The notes beneath the pieces were generated by a model, which was not told the origin of the DNA, made no database searches, and saw only the letters and a program-made list of their open reading frames with translations. Shown one piece after another: positions 36,083-48,533 of a stretch of DNA of 64,000 nucleotides. Source of the DNA: Bostrychus sinensis (lineage: Eukaryota; Chordata; Actinopteri; Gobiiformes; Eleotridae); the NCBI GenBank assembly GCA_020698575.1, contig CM036255.1:20016501-20080500 (forward strand), read 5' to 3'. Position 1 is the stretch's first letter. The number at the start of each line of letters is the position of its first letter. The position numbers and the translations under genes are program-made.

Positions 36083-37516
36083 ACCTATTTTAGTCTTGCT
36101 GAATTCAAATATGCCACTGAAAATTCCCTATCACATACTGTTTTCCCACAAAATAAGAATTAAGTTTTTAATAATTGCGGTAAATGACAGGGTTACTACA
36201 GTAATAGCAGTCATCACTATGATTTTTTGGCTCTCTCCATGCCATTGGAATGCCAAAACTTAAGCTTTTTCTATTTCCTTTGATTTACTGTCTAAGGTTC
36301 TCAACACAAACCCAGCACACTGTATATATATGAGGAGCCCATGGTTTGTCCCGGTCACCAAGCAAACACTTATCATTTGTACCTCAGAAACATAAATGAC
36401 AATAGGCACATTATTTTTACTACGACTAAAATCAATGACCAGTTCTAAGGTTTAGGAAGTGTTCAGAACTGAGGTTGTTTTCTTCACTCCAGCAAATAAC
36501 TTTTTCTATCTCTGCTTAGTAGTGTGATATTTTTAAACACGTATTCACATTTATAAAGCCATAGACATATTTGTAGTCAGAGTTGGCAAAGGTAAATAAA
36601 TGTTACTTCAAAATAATACTTACTCAAGCCACCAAATCAAATAATTATTCATACATTTACTCAGTATATATTCAGTGAACAAGCCTTCAGTGTGTAGTAG
36701 GATTAATAGTAGCATAGTTTGTATAGTATAGTTTGGTATGGTATCATACTAAAATACCCTCTAAGTTAAATGGAGTTTGGCAGCAAGTGGACATAGTTTA
36801 AACTACCTCTAAATGCGATTAAAAAGACATATAACCAATCAGAGTTTAGGGAGGAGTACTGCAGAATAAACTGACTCTGGACCAACACATCTTGAAAAAC
36901 ACTCAACCAATCAGAGAAACAAAACATTGACTTAAGTCTTCCTCATTTTAGGTGTGATTAATTTAAGTGAAAATACATTAGAATGATATACATGGGTGGT
37001 ACTAGCCTGTTATGATATTGTGTGTGACGTAATGAGCACATCTGAGAAACACAGAGATGTTTCACAGTTAAAGCAAAGCTTGGGTTTTGCCATTTGAGAG
37101 ATTTTTTTTTTTAATTAGCTGTCAAAGGACGGGGTTACAGGCCTCACCTGTGCTGTGGACACTTCAAGGACTAAATTAGTTCATTAGTAGTTATCAAAGT
37201 GAGGACAAAAAATACTTTCACCTGATCTCCAGTTATACCAAGTCTCTATTTGGCCATTGTTAACCTTTAGTGAATGTGACCAACTTCTAAATGATAAAAA
37301 GACACTTCATTGAATGTATTAAGTCTTTCATGTCAAGTTTTGAATGACTTTGGTTATTATTGTGTTGTGAATAAAAACTATATTAAATTCTTGAACTTCT
37401 CTGACTTTTGACCACCTTTTTTTTTTCAAGTGCTCCTTTTTTACTGTGTTTGTACCTACAGTGTATTCAACAAAATCCTTTTAACTGAGCTTACCTGTTA
37501 GGTTCAAAAGAGTGGG
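36083..37516. other. Noncoding stretch
   Basis: 36575-36660 (agttggcaaaggtaaataaa, then aatacttactcaagcc) faintly resembles a hAT end. Otherwise nothing recognised. Confidence 0.35.
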
Positions 37517-37580
37517 ACAGACAGGGCCGGCCCAAGCCTTCATGGGGTCCTAAGCAGAATTCGACTTGGGGGCCCCCTCC
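37517..37580. repeat. GGCCGGCCC...GGGGGCCCC interspersed repeat fragment
   Basis: The words gggccggcccaagccttcat, cctaagcagaattcgac and ttgggggccccctcc are a recurrent fish repeat. A vaguely similar GC-rich patch is at 39895-39962. Confidence 0.5.
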
Positions 37581-37823
37581 ACATCCATGCCACCAGTGCA
37601 CAACTATGTGACACAGCTGTTAATAGTTGCATGCATGGGGGGAGGGTTAGAAAAAGATAAAATTTGAATAGAACAGACAATATTTCCTGTATTCTGGTTA
37701 GACTATGTGTAAAATAATGGATTGTATTTGTAATATATATGGAATATAATAATACTAAATGGTATTCTTGTTTTCTGTTTATATATACAATATACATTTG
37801 AACTATGTACTACAATGTTCATT

Positions 37824-37828
<5 letters not shown>

Positions 37829-37860
<32 letters not shown>
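37829..37860. repeat. (AT)n microsatellite
   Basis: About 16 AT units. Confidence 0.95.
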
Positions 37861-37863
<3 letters not shown>

Positions 37864-40800
37864 TTTTTAATGAATGTGTGTAGCTTATAAACTTGGGCCG
37901 ATATGGACAAAATGTGCGGGGAAAAAAACTAAATCAAAGTTATATCTGCATGCATAACCATCTTTATACACAATATAAATTCTATGTGGTTTTAAAAGTT
38001 TTGATAACAGCGAACCAGATCAGTGTTTGTTTTTTGCTAATAACTTTGGCGTTTATTGTGCCTTATCTGAATAATTCATTGCTTTATGGTGTATTAAAAA
38101 GTATTCTTGTGCCTTTGATTGGCAGGTGTCTATAAGTAGTAGTAGAGGGGTTTTACAGCTGCAGAGCAAACGGCCGCCACTGAACGCCTCAGACTGCGAT
38201 TGAAAACGTGAGGACAGGGACACATTCTCTGTATCCGGGAGGTCATTTAGAAATGGAGCCAAGTATAGCCTTCTGTATGTCCCTGACTAGAAGGATGCCT
38301 CTTTTTTTTTTTCTTCCCCTCTGTGCTTTTCTTTTTGTGCACCCCTGACTGAGAAACTCCATAAAGAGTGATGGATGTTGATGGAAACACGCCGAGTGGT
38401 GATTATAGATCTTTGTAGCGTATTGAGGAAGGACAGAGACAGACAGACAGACAGAAAGTAAGACAGACAGGTTTGCAGACTCAGAATGGTTAATGGCACA
38501 AGAGACAGCTGATAAATGGAGCGGTTATGCCCCCCAGTGGTGCAAATGGGCAATACTCCTTTTTAGCTTTCTATGCATTTATCTATTGAGCCCACACTCA
38601 GTCTCTATGGCATATAACTGAAGACACTTTTAGTGCCTGCATTGACCAGGGTAGGCAATGGCTGCATCACTGTATGTTGGTGTCATAGTGTTCAGTATGG
38701 GCATAAATATTTGAGACAAATGTGGGCAACTTGTCTGTCATCAACATAGCAACTCATTATAAAAACATAAATATCTTGTACTGCAAAACTAATAATGTTT
38801 AATAATGTTTTGGGTATATTTGTAACAGATTTTACATTAAGAATTACTCCAGTCTATGCATGAATAGCTGTGAGTCATATATTGGAGGAGTTGGGTATTT
38901 AATCCTATGCTCATAAAAACTGTAAACATGTACTAGGATGCACTGTAAGTCATTGTGTATTTTTTATAACTATTTGTTGCATTGCATTTCAACACTAACC
39001 TTGCACATTTACCTGAAACAATCAAATCCAATGCAACTACAGTAAGTGAACCAAAGAATATGGAGTACAATAAACAGTTCCCCTTATTATAATGATAATA
39101 ATAATAATGCATTAGTCCTAAATAGCGCTTTTCTAGACACTCTAAGTTGCTTTACAATTTGGGGGTACTACTAGTTTAAGCTATTTCTAAATGTTCAAAA
39201 CCATAAACGCACATAAATTAAATCAAACTGCAAATATATGGAGTTAGACATTCTTTTTATGTAAATGTACATAGCCTGTTGTTTTCTTTACCATAGAGTT
39301 GGTCATTTTTTTAGACATGACGTCATTGTTGCAGGGAGTGTGAAACCTGATTTAAGCTCTACCTCAAAGACTGTAAATTTTAAACTTTAATATCACTGAT
39401 ATTAAAAGCAGAAAGAAAAGTGGATTAAAAGATGAAGTATCAGCTCATATTTTCCCACCAGGGGACTTGAGATTTAGGAGGCCCTCACAGCAACCAAAGT
39501 GTGGTCACCTTCACTCTCAACCAAAGAACAGTTAGTGAGACCAGCCCCGGGATCTGCTCAATGGGGACAGTCAATTCAGCAATTTAGCTAATGTATGTGA
39601 CTGCTGTGTTTCCTCGGGGAAGAGACAAGTACATCTCCATAGAGGGTTAGGCTGAAGCCGTTTAATCACTCCTGACAAGTAAATGGGAGTTGAACGCATC
39701 ACAAGAAGTTCTGCCCTCTTTTTTCATTTATTTAAATTGGGTCATTTTATTTATTTATTTATTTTTTTTCATCACTTTTTGCAGTGTTCAGTTTTTTGTT
39801 TTGTTTTTTACACTGGTTAAAATGAACTTCTTAGCTTTATGAGTTCATAAAATGCCAAAAAATCAGTAAGGCCTATAATCCAGAGATGTAACATCAGACA
39901 GTGCAGCCAGGGCAACAACACTGGGGCCCAAGGAAGTTTAGGGCCCCCTGAGTGTGGCCCTTTTCTATTCATTTTCTATTCATAATAAACAAGAACAACA
40001 CTTTATTGCAAATACAATGTTTTTTCCAACTAATTACAGTTTTATTTTATTTTATTTTTTTTCAGCTAAATATTTTTAAGATAAATAAATAAAAATATTT
40101 TTACAATATTTTCTCAGAATCATGACCAATAAGTTATAAATGAAGCTATTAAATGTGCTTCAGGTATTTGGGGCAAAACATGGTTACACTACTGCTATGA
40201 TCCAAACAAATAAGAGAGTTTTGGGTTTATCACTAGATTAGTCCTTGTTCAGGCTTAGATTTAATTTTGGTTGAGTGTGCAGTTATTTATAAAATCAGTT
40301 TTAGCTCAGGGTTTAGTGCTTGATTAAATAATGTCTATAGTGGAGTAGATGTGATTTAGTTAAGCATTTTTTTAGCCATCAAAACAAGCCAGAGGGAATT
40401 AATAAATAATTATAGTTTGTAATCATCTTTAGTAGACTTTTTTTAAGCCTACTAGTTTTGTCCTTTTTTAATCCTGTTTAGTTTTCGCTCTGTTGCCTTT
40501 ATGTTCTTTATGTAAAACCTGCATTCCCAACTAGTGGGTCAGGACCCAAAAGTGGATCTTAGGCAAGTTCTTAGCAGGTTACAGAGTGAAGAATGTGGAA
40601 AAAAATTATAGTTTTGGTGCTTTTATAAATGATGTGAGACTTTGAGATGAAGTGAGGTTAAGACAACAGAGGAAAATATAAATAGGTAAAATGTGTGTCC
40701 CAACAAAATGATGCCTGGTATAAAGGACCCAGTGTCTTCTGAAGGACAATGTTCCATACAATATTACGCTGCAAAATCCACACAAAATAATGAAAAATAG

Positions 40801-41836
40801 CAGACAAGAGAACATCTTTTCATGTTAATTAGCCATTCAATATATTAAGCTCTACAGAGATAGCGATTTCTTCCACTTTTGAAATAGTGTCCTTGACTTG
40901 GTGCTTTATAGAAGTTTTGTTTTCTTATAAAAATGTACAAGACATGAAAATGCCCTTGCCATCATCGTTTATGGGGTCTAAAATGGTCAGGTGTAAATGT
41001 ATAGGCTGTATGACAGATAGGAAGCAGACGGAGTCATTGGTGCACAGGGAGCGGTGTGGAAAAGGGAGGAAAAAGCATCTCTCAATGATACAGCAGGCAC
41101 TCAAAGACGGGCAGGGTCACAGTTGACACAGGAACTCCAGATTTATGAAGCAATGTTCAGCTGGGAAATTTGCCCACAGAGCACTCTACAGGATGACTGC
41201 ACTCAATTCACAGCTACTGTATATTCCACGTCCTCTCCACAGTAGACAGTCATTTGGGGTTAGCTGAGTTTGTGGATAATTTTGATGTTGACTCTGGAGA
41301 CACTTCACCTTCACGGTCAACTACTTCAGGTCAATGTCAGACAGGAAAGAGTTCCCCGGTAGACTTCATCAAGACAGAGGTCAGTGACACAGGTTGCGGT
41401 ACTGTCTGCAGCATCACTTCATTTTGTATGGTCCCGAAGGCATCCACCAAAATGAGAGATGCAAAAAAGTTTTATCCCCACGGGCAATTAAAAACTTTTG
41501 TGTATTGATAATGTTATCTTGCTCACACACATTATGTAAAACGTTTGGGGGAGATACAGCAGGGAGTAATAAGGTGTTTTTGTTATCTGCATTTAGTTAA
41601 TATAGGAAATAATTCACACATTTTAATTAAGACTTTTTCTACGTAGGCTATATTTTATCACTTCATGCCAATGTAATAATATTGTAGGCTGTATTTGAGG
41701 AGAAGAAACATTTATTTATTTATATTTAATGTAATTATTTTCAGGTCCAAGACAACAGACACTCAAATAAAATAAAAATAAATAAAATGCTCATTTAATG
41801 ACAAAAACAATAACTTTTTGTAGATATATATTTATT
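37861..41836. other. Noncoding stretch
   Basis: Contains a short GACA run (38438-38470), a GC-rich repeat patch (39895-39962) and degenerate TTTAG-type words at 40230-40500 that may derive from the minisatellite family. 41394-41520 has a frame with RCKKVLSPRAIKN, faintly like a LINE C-terminus, too weak to annotate. Confidence 0.4.
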
Positions 41837-41860
41837 AAAAAAAAAAAAAAAAAAAAAAAA
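41837..41860. repeat. Poly(A) tract, A24
   Basis: Uninterrupted run of A about 80 bp upstream of the clptm1l promoter region. Confidence 0.95.
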
Positions 41861-41884
41861 GGCACACATTTTATTTTCTTTTAT

Positions 41885-41990
41885 TTCAGCGTTTTCGGTT
41901 GCGTAGTTACGTGAAACCTCGCGATACTTCTTTTCAAAATCCCGTTCAACAACCGAACCCGGAAACGGATGGCGGAAAAAAAATACTGAT
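41885..41990 (+). promoter_or_regulatory. clptm1l: Probable TATA-less promoter of clptm1l
   Basis: A CpG-containing patch in otherwise CpG-poor DNA. It holds an ETS-type site (accggaa-like ccggaa at 41959-41964) next to a YY1-type word (atggcgg at 41969-41975) and a cctcgcgat word near 41918. ETS plus YY1 close to the start, without a TATA box, is typical of vertebrate housekeeping promoters. The exact transcription start is not visible. Confidence 0.5.
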
Positions 41991-42203
41991 GCTCCTCACG
42001 CCTTGATCAATCAGTTTTCCCCTTTTTATTGCTAAATATAGCGGCCAGTGAAGTAGAGGAGAAATGTCCTTTGATTACAAGAAGTATACAGCTCTAAATA
42101 AACGATGCTGTTGCGTTTAAATGCGTTGGAGTGAATGGGGAGGCATCACCCAATGGTCCAGCGGACAGTGTCCTGTCAGTGCCAGCCGCCACACCACACA
42201 CCG
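41976..42203 (+). other. clptm1l: Probable noncoding first exon of clptm1l with two upstream ORFs
   Basis: A good splice donor, ccg|gtatgt, lies at 42203/42204, and a matching acceptor (ttttttccag) ends at 42917, 61 bases before the start codon. The leader contains a short ORF of 18 codons (42064-42120). Its TAA is followed at once by ATG (42121), opening a second 35-codon ORF. That ORF crosses the splice junction and stops at 42940-42942. The exon and its 5' limit are inferred from splice signals only. Confidence 0.45.
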
Positions 42204-42978
42204 GTATGTTAAACCTGACGTCAGCCTAAACTTTTTGGAGGACATTTTAATAATAACATAATATGAGATGTTAACAAATCGTTTGATCGACAGTAATAAT
42301 ATTTCTGGCGACTCGTTTGTGAAGATGTGCTTATTATTTTACCTTCCTGTTTCACGAATTGGAAGCAGCCACCTGGTAAACATCGCATATTGTCTTTACT
42401 ACTGTTTACAATGGAACAGAGAAGTTGATGTGAGTGAGGCAAAAAAGTGGATTGACTAAAGGAAAGGGCAAAACATTGCTTGGGGCTTTGTCTTGTGTAT
42501 TTGGTTGCAATTCTGTATCAGTGGAAAAACTAGAAAAGCAACCTATGGCCAGTGTCTTTATTTTATACTTGACAAATAACATCATTCATGAGTTAAGCGG
42601 GTGGCACTTAACCTTTCTACATGGCCGCTATTGGAAATCTGTTTACTGAATTTGGTCAGATTGTACAACGAAATTTTTTATATTTTCCTTTTTGTTTGAG
42701 CACTGTGTTAGAAGGAAAGCCCAAAATATCAGCCCCATAATATGCACAAAGGGTTTCTACAGCGTCAAGTTGAACAAGGCCAAACATTGATAATTGTATT
42801 GATTGAAGAAAAACGAATCAAGCAGTTAAAATGTAATTAAATCTAATTGTGGAAGCATTTTTATGACAAAACATTTTAAATGAAATGTAACCCTCTATAT
42901 GAATTATTTTTTTCCAGACCTATGGCTGTTCAACTCAGCTAACCAAGGTAGACAACACAAAGTGAAGTCGCCAGCATC

Positions 42979-45900
42979 ATGTTCCTGAAATCGTCCTTCA
43001 CTACTGTGATTGTCGGCCTGTTTGTGGGCTATGTGCTGCACACATGTTGGGTCATGTATGGGATAGTGTACACCAAGCCCTGTGATAACCCCAAAAGTAT
43101 CAACTGTATCACACCCTTTTTGGCCTCAAACCCTAAATTACAGGTCTGTTTAAATGCTAGCATACTATTTTTCTTTTTTAAGAGTGCTTAATCAATGTAT
43201 ATGTAATGATGTTTTGTTTTTTTAGTTGAGCATCTACACTTCACTGCGGAGTGATGCGGAGGGAGGACATACTCTGATTCACAAAGAAGAAGACTTTGAC
43301 ATCAATAAAAAGTTTGAAAAGTTAGTATGGGATAACGTTACTAAACTGCTTAACCATCTTGATTCATTTCTATACAAAAGATTTGTGGATTTAAGTGGGA
43401 TCTCCAGAGATACAAGACATTATACCATACCATTTAGAAAAGCATTGCATAAGGCCAACCATACTTTAAATAAACAGTTAAGATTAGTTTGACAGGAAAT
43501 TTGTTTATTAGAAATATTTGTGGCGTTAATGGATTTCAGATGTTTTTTGCAGAGGCAGATACAGGTGTGGTTGGCAAGATTTTTTTTTTTATAAAGGAAT
43601 ATCCCTGTACTTCACCGATCAGGCATAACATTATGACTACTGACAGGTGAAGTGAATATCACATATTTTCTCTTTGTTGTGGCACCTGTTAGTGAGTGGG
43701 ATACATTAGGCAGCAACAGAGCATTTTCTCCCCAAACTGGATGTGTTTATTTCAAGTCAATTGGGCAAGTTTTATAAAAGCCTAATTGTGATGTCTTGAC
43801 AACTGGGTCATAGCATCTCCAACTGCAGCTTTTGTGGGGTCTGCAGTGGTCAGTATCTATTAAAAGTGGTCCAAGGAAGAAACAGGATGGCCCTTGTGGT
43901 CCGATCCAACAGACAAGCTACTGCAGCTCAAATTACCAAAGAACTTAATTGGATTGAAAACTGTCAGAATAGACGGTGCACTGCAGTTTGTTGCAAATGA
44001 GCTGCATATTTGGCTGGTCGTCATAATGTTATGCCTGATTGTGTATTTATCTGCGTTTAACTAAATTGGTACTCCCCCTTTTATTCCTCCAGGATGGTAA
44101 ATGTCTCCCTCCCCAAGAAGACGCGGAACAATGGAACATTATATGCCATAATATTTATCCATCAGTCTGGTGTTAACCCATGGCAGGACTCGAAACAGGT
44201 CCACATGGTGACTCAGCTCACTACATACATGGTCCCCAAACCTCCGGAAATCTCTCTCATAGCAGGAGAGGACCAAACACAGGTAAATTATATTCAAGTA
44301 AATTATATGTTTGTTGTCATTTGTTGACCTGGTACAATAAAACACTAAAATTGGTGTGTGGTGTCATAGGACAGGAAAGAATCCCAGCAGAAGAAAAAGG
44401 CTACTGTTAATCCAGCAGGGGGAGCCACAGGGCCATCTTCCGCCACAGATCACCCAGTTTCTCACTGGCGTTCACGTCTCACATTTAATATTGTTGGAGA
44501 TCACTTCATATTTGACAGAGAGTACCTGCCGAGTGATGTTCACAGAGTCCTCAGAGTGTGAGCTATAGATAATCTAAATACTCACAAATGCAAATTGGAT
44601 CATGCATACATAATAGTATTTTTTTTTTTGGGGTCCAGATTTCAGAATGGCAAGAAGATGGTGTATCTACCTCTGCTGTTTGTTGATGAGCTCAGCAACC
44701 GAGTCAAGGACCTTATGGTGAGCTCCTGTTGTCTATTAAATATTAACACACAGTATATGGTGATAGATGTATTCTAAAATTAAATAAATTCAATATATTT
44801 ATCATTTACTTGTGTATTTGATGTTTGACCTGCCTATTTGTTGTTTAGGAGATCAACAGTACGTCCACTGAGCTACCTCTGACCATCTCATATGACTCTA
44901 TCTCACTGGGGAGACTGAGGTTCTGGATCCACATGCAAGACGCCGTTTACTCTCTGCAGCAGTTTGGTGGGTTGGGCTTTCACACATGCACACCACAAAT
45001 CAATATTTGAATTATAAGATTAATATTTTAATATATATTTGGTTGGGGTAGGTTTCACAGAGAAAGATGCTGATGAGATTAAAGGGATCTTTGTGGACAC
45101 CAACCTGTATTTCTTGGCTTTGACCTTTTTTGTAGCTGCCTTTCATGTGAGTAGACTTTATTAACAATATATTTTAATCAGCTCATGTTTGCTTTAGTCC
45201 TCAAATGGATTGTCCCTGTCCTTGTAAATGTGTTTCTATTAGGTACTTTTAGATAGATCACAGTTTGGAAAAAGGAGTGATGCAATAGAAACTAAAGGAC
45301 CAGTAAATATTCTTAATGCTGCAACATTTTAAAGACTGAACTTAGACAACTAACATTTTACATACTTGATCAACACCCATTCACTTCTACAACACAAATC
45401 CTTAGTAAATGCTCCTGTCAACTGTTTTAAATTGGTGATGTGCTACAAAATATCCTATAGAAAAAAGTTATATTAGCAATAATTTTAATACAAGTGACTT
45501 TCTTTTAGCTCCTGTTTGACTTCCTGGCCTTTAAAAATGACATCAGCTTTTGGAAACAGAAAAAGAGCATGGTGGGGATGTCCAGCAAAGCAGGTAACCA
45601 CTCTTAGTGCTACAATATAAATTTTACATGAATCATGTACTATGGGTATGTTCCTGCTTTTACTGACAATAGAGAGTAAATACATCTTAAACAAGTGCAT
45701 TAACTCGAAACCAGGCACCTGTCTTGTTTAGCAAACTCTGCTAACCTCTATTGCAAAGCTTCCAGATGTTCTGTTATTTTAATACAGAGGCAGAAGTTCC
45801 CTTGAGTCTAAGATTGTAAATCCATTTTTATACAAATCGATTACTTGCATTTTTCCTTCCAGTGCTGTGGCGATGTTTCAGCACCATAGTCATTTTCCTC

Positions 45901-47672
45901 TATTTGCTTGACGAGCAGACCAGCCTGCTTGTCCTCATACCCGCTGGCATTGGCTCAATTATTGAAGTAAGCGTCTCTTATTGTAATTATTACTATGCTG
46001 AGGTGAAATGTATTTGATAAGTATGTAAATACTCGTGTGTTGTAGGTGTGGAAGGTGAAAAAGGCTTTTAAGATTCAGGTTTTCTGGAAAGGAGGCAGAC
46101 CAACATTCCTGGTAACTGTCTGCTTTTCCAACTTATAGCTTTATGCTTTACGAGAATGTTAATACAATACATTAAGGCCATAATTGGAAATGACTTGTAT
46201 TTTTCTGACAGTTTGGGAAGCTTGATGAATCTGAGAGAAGAACAGAAGAGTATGATACCCTGGTAAGATAAAAAGTGTTAAAGGGAATAATGGACATTTC
46301 ATTGTTATTTTGTATAAATTGTGTCTTTTGTGTTATACAGGCTATGAAGTATCTTTCCTATCTCCTTTACCCATTGTGTATTGGAGGGGCTATCTATGCG
46401 CTAGTTTTCCTTCGATATAAGAGGTAATTGGCCGTACTAGATAATTGTGTGTCATTAAATGTTATTTCAATGCTAAGCTAAATGCTAAAAAAAAACTCTT
46501 TTTTTTTTTTCCTCTCTGTTTTAGTTGGTACTCATGGTTAATCAATAGTTTGGTGAATGGTAAGTTTCTCCAACAGATCATGAATTTAGCACATGACCTT
46601 GGATAATAAAAGTATGTATATTTTTACAGGTGTGTATGCTTTTGGATTCCTATTCATGCTTCCTCAACTATTTGTCAACTATAAGGTAGGTTCATTACAG
46701 ACAAATAGAGCCTAAGAGTTAAAAATAAGTGTAATAGACAACAACATAAAATATGGTCAAGAATTTTCCAAAACATTGAATTAAAAATGTTTTTCCTTCT
46801 TTGTTAGCTTAAATCAGTGGCCCATTTGCCCTGGAAAGCCTTTACAGTATAAGGTAAGCACAGTTTAACTTTAGGCACTCTGAAGTTCCCAAAGTTACGT
46901 TTTAATAATTTTTACTGTTATTGTGGACAGGCATTTAATACCTTCATCGATGATGTCTTTGCCTTCATCATCACAATGCCAACATCTCACAGACTGGCCT
47001 GTTTCCGGGATGATGTTGTGTTTCTCATTTACCTTTACCAGAGATGGTACAGTATATTCTCCAACCACTAATGCATCGTACAACAATCAGGCATAACATT
47101 ATGACCACTGACAGGTTACGTGAATAACACAGATTATCTCTTCACTGTGGTACCTGTAAGAGGGTGGGATATACAGTATTAGGCAGCAAGTGAATGATTG
47201 TCCTCAAAGTTGATGTGTTAGACAAGAGCCAAATTGTGATGGCTTATATGACTGGATCTGAGCGGCTCTCTCTCAGCTCTTGTAGGTTGTTCCCGGTCTG
47301 CAGTGGTCAGTATCTGTCAAAAGTGGTCCAATAATGTACAGTGGGGAGTAAAGACTGGCCCGACTGAACACACAAGCAACTATAGCTCAGCTTGCAGAGG
47401 TTAATGTTGGTTCTGAAAGAAAGATGTCACCACAGTTTGAGGGCTGCATACTAGACAAGTGGTCACAAATTAACAATTAACATCAATAGTTGGCAGGAGG
47501 TCATAATGTTACGTCTGATCAGTGCATACTCAATGACTTGGACCAACTTAATTATTTTTGTAACTTTTCCCATTACCTTGTTTGTAGGCTCTATCCCGTG
47601 GACAAGACAAGAGTAAATGAATATGGAGTTTCTTACGACGAAGCACCCAAAAGAAAATCTCATAAGGACTGA
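42979..47672 (+). CDS. clptm1l: CLPTM1-like protein (cleft lip and palate transmembrane protein 1-like), 17 coding exons
   Basis: Exons: 42979-43143, 43226-43320, 44093-44282, 44370-44557, 44639-44717, 44849-44966, 45052-45146, 45509-45593, 45863-45966, 46046-46111, 46212-46262, 46341-46423, 46525-46559, 46630-46685, 46808-46846 (see below), 46931-47046 and 47588-47672; all have GT/AG ends and keep phase. The product is about 549 residues, against 538 in human. It has an N-terminal membrane segment (about 8-28, with HTCWVMYGIVY), a lumenal domain with NVS and NNGT glycosylation sites near residues 90 and 100, then several C-terminal membrane segments (YFLALTFFVAAFH, STIVIFLYLLDEQTSLLVL, YLSYLLYPLCIGGAIYALVF, FGFLFMLPQLFVNY). 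The family (CLPTM1) acts in the ER/Golgi membrane; CLPTM1L is reported as a lipid scramblase for a GPI-anchor precursor and is linked to cisplatin resistance. Oddity: exon 15 has an extra G, so using the usual donor at 46854 would give a stop. Donor 46847 keeps the frame but drops two residues. Confidence 0.95.
43616..44041 (+). mobile_element. Tc1/mariner-like deletion derivative, copy D, in clptm1l intron 2
   Basis: The ends atcaggcataacattatgac and gtcataatgttatgcctgat are inverted. The interior keeps words of a Tc1 transposase N-terminal region (gcagtggtcagtatctatta, aaagtggtccaaggaag, gtggtccgatccaacagac). It then passes from cagtttgttgcaaatgag to the terminal repeat, at the same junction as copies A and C. 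The coding frame is broken. Confidence 0.85.
47084..47522 (+). mobile_element. Tc1/mariner-like deletion derivative, copy E, in clptm1l intron 16
   Basis: Left end aatcaggcataacattatga at 47085; right end ggtcataatgttacgtctga at about 47500-47519. The interior has gtggtacctgtaagagggtg, ctgcagtggtcagtatctgt and caaaagtggtccaataatg. Near the right end it carries extra sequence (cacaaattaacaattaac) between the internal junction and the terminus, unlike copies A, C and D. Confidence 0.85.
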
Positions 47673-48442
47673 GACTTGGGATTGAAGACTATTGGCCTTC
47701 TGCAGTGGATTGTCATAATAAGTGCCATCGCATGTAAACGGCCATGTTTTGAACCACTGTTAATATTGTCATTCAAACAATTACACATTGATTTTCATAC
47801 AAGTTTGGGTGCTTGCAGGGACCATTTCCTAACACAGAAACAGACAATAACTTAACCATAACATCTCAGTCCACTTTATCAGCAGTTTGAATAATTGAGT
47901 TGGTAATGATGCGGTTTTGTCTCTACTTATTTCAATCAATCAATCAATCTATTTTGTTAAACATTACTGATTGCTTTTACACTTGATCTTTTACTATAGT
48001 GGTTTAGGTGGTACAAAGGGAAAGGATAATTTGATGCAAAACCTGGCTGAACATTCCACAAAACGGGTTTGTCACTTTTCATGATCTTGAAGTAGCATGT
48101 TATTCAACTATAGATGGTTTTGTAGTTGTACCAGCTCAAGTATTCCTACATATTAAGGCGAAAGAAATATGTTTGTGCCAAATGGGAGACATGTTTGAAC
48201 TGTGAGCCTGTTTTGTCCACCATAAACTCACCACCTGATATTTTGAAGTAGACATGGACCAACTGAAAGGGAAAAAGGTTGATTTGAAGAAAGTGTTATT
48301 TCTTTATTTTTAAACCTTTTATCATTATTTGTTGTTTATAGGACATCACAGCACTAGGTGTGCACAAATTAAATTTACAGTTTATTTGCGTGTGATTTGC
48401 CAGATTTTTTTTTCTAATTGTAATGTTTGTGTTTTGAGATAA

Positions 48443-48448
48443 AATAAA
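48443..48448 (+). terminator. clptm1l: Poly(A) signal AATAAA of clptm1l
   Basis: Canonical hexamer about 770 bp after the stop codon. It is the last good signal before the hAT-like element at 48534 and implies a 3' UTR of about 0.8 kb. Confidence 0.6.
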
Positions 48449-48533
48449 AAAGTTGACTAAATATAATGCGATTTTTGAACTTGTCTGTGCATGTACAGTA
48501 TTCTGAGTGCATTATTCAACGTAATCATATTTA

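Noticed and set aside
41254..41600. Two overlapping ORFs just upstream of clptm1l, one with RCKKVLSPRAIKN
   Set aside because: The weak likeness to a LINE C-terminus is too short to support, and no host exon is evident.
43226..43492. 88-codon ORF extending clptm1l exon 2 into the intron
   Set aside because: The good donor at 43321 and the in-phase acceptor at 44093 continue the conserved protein; the extension is intron.
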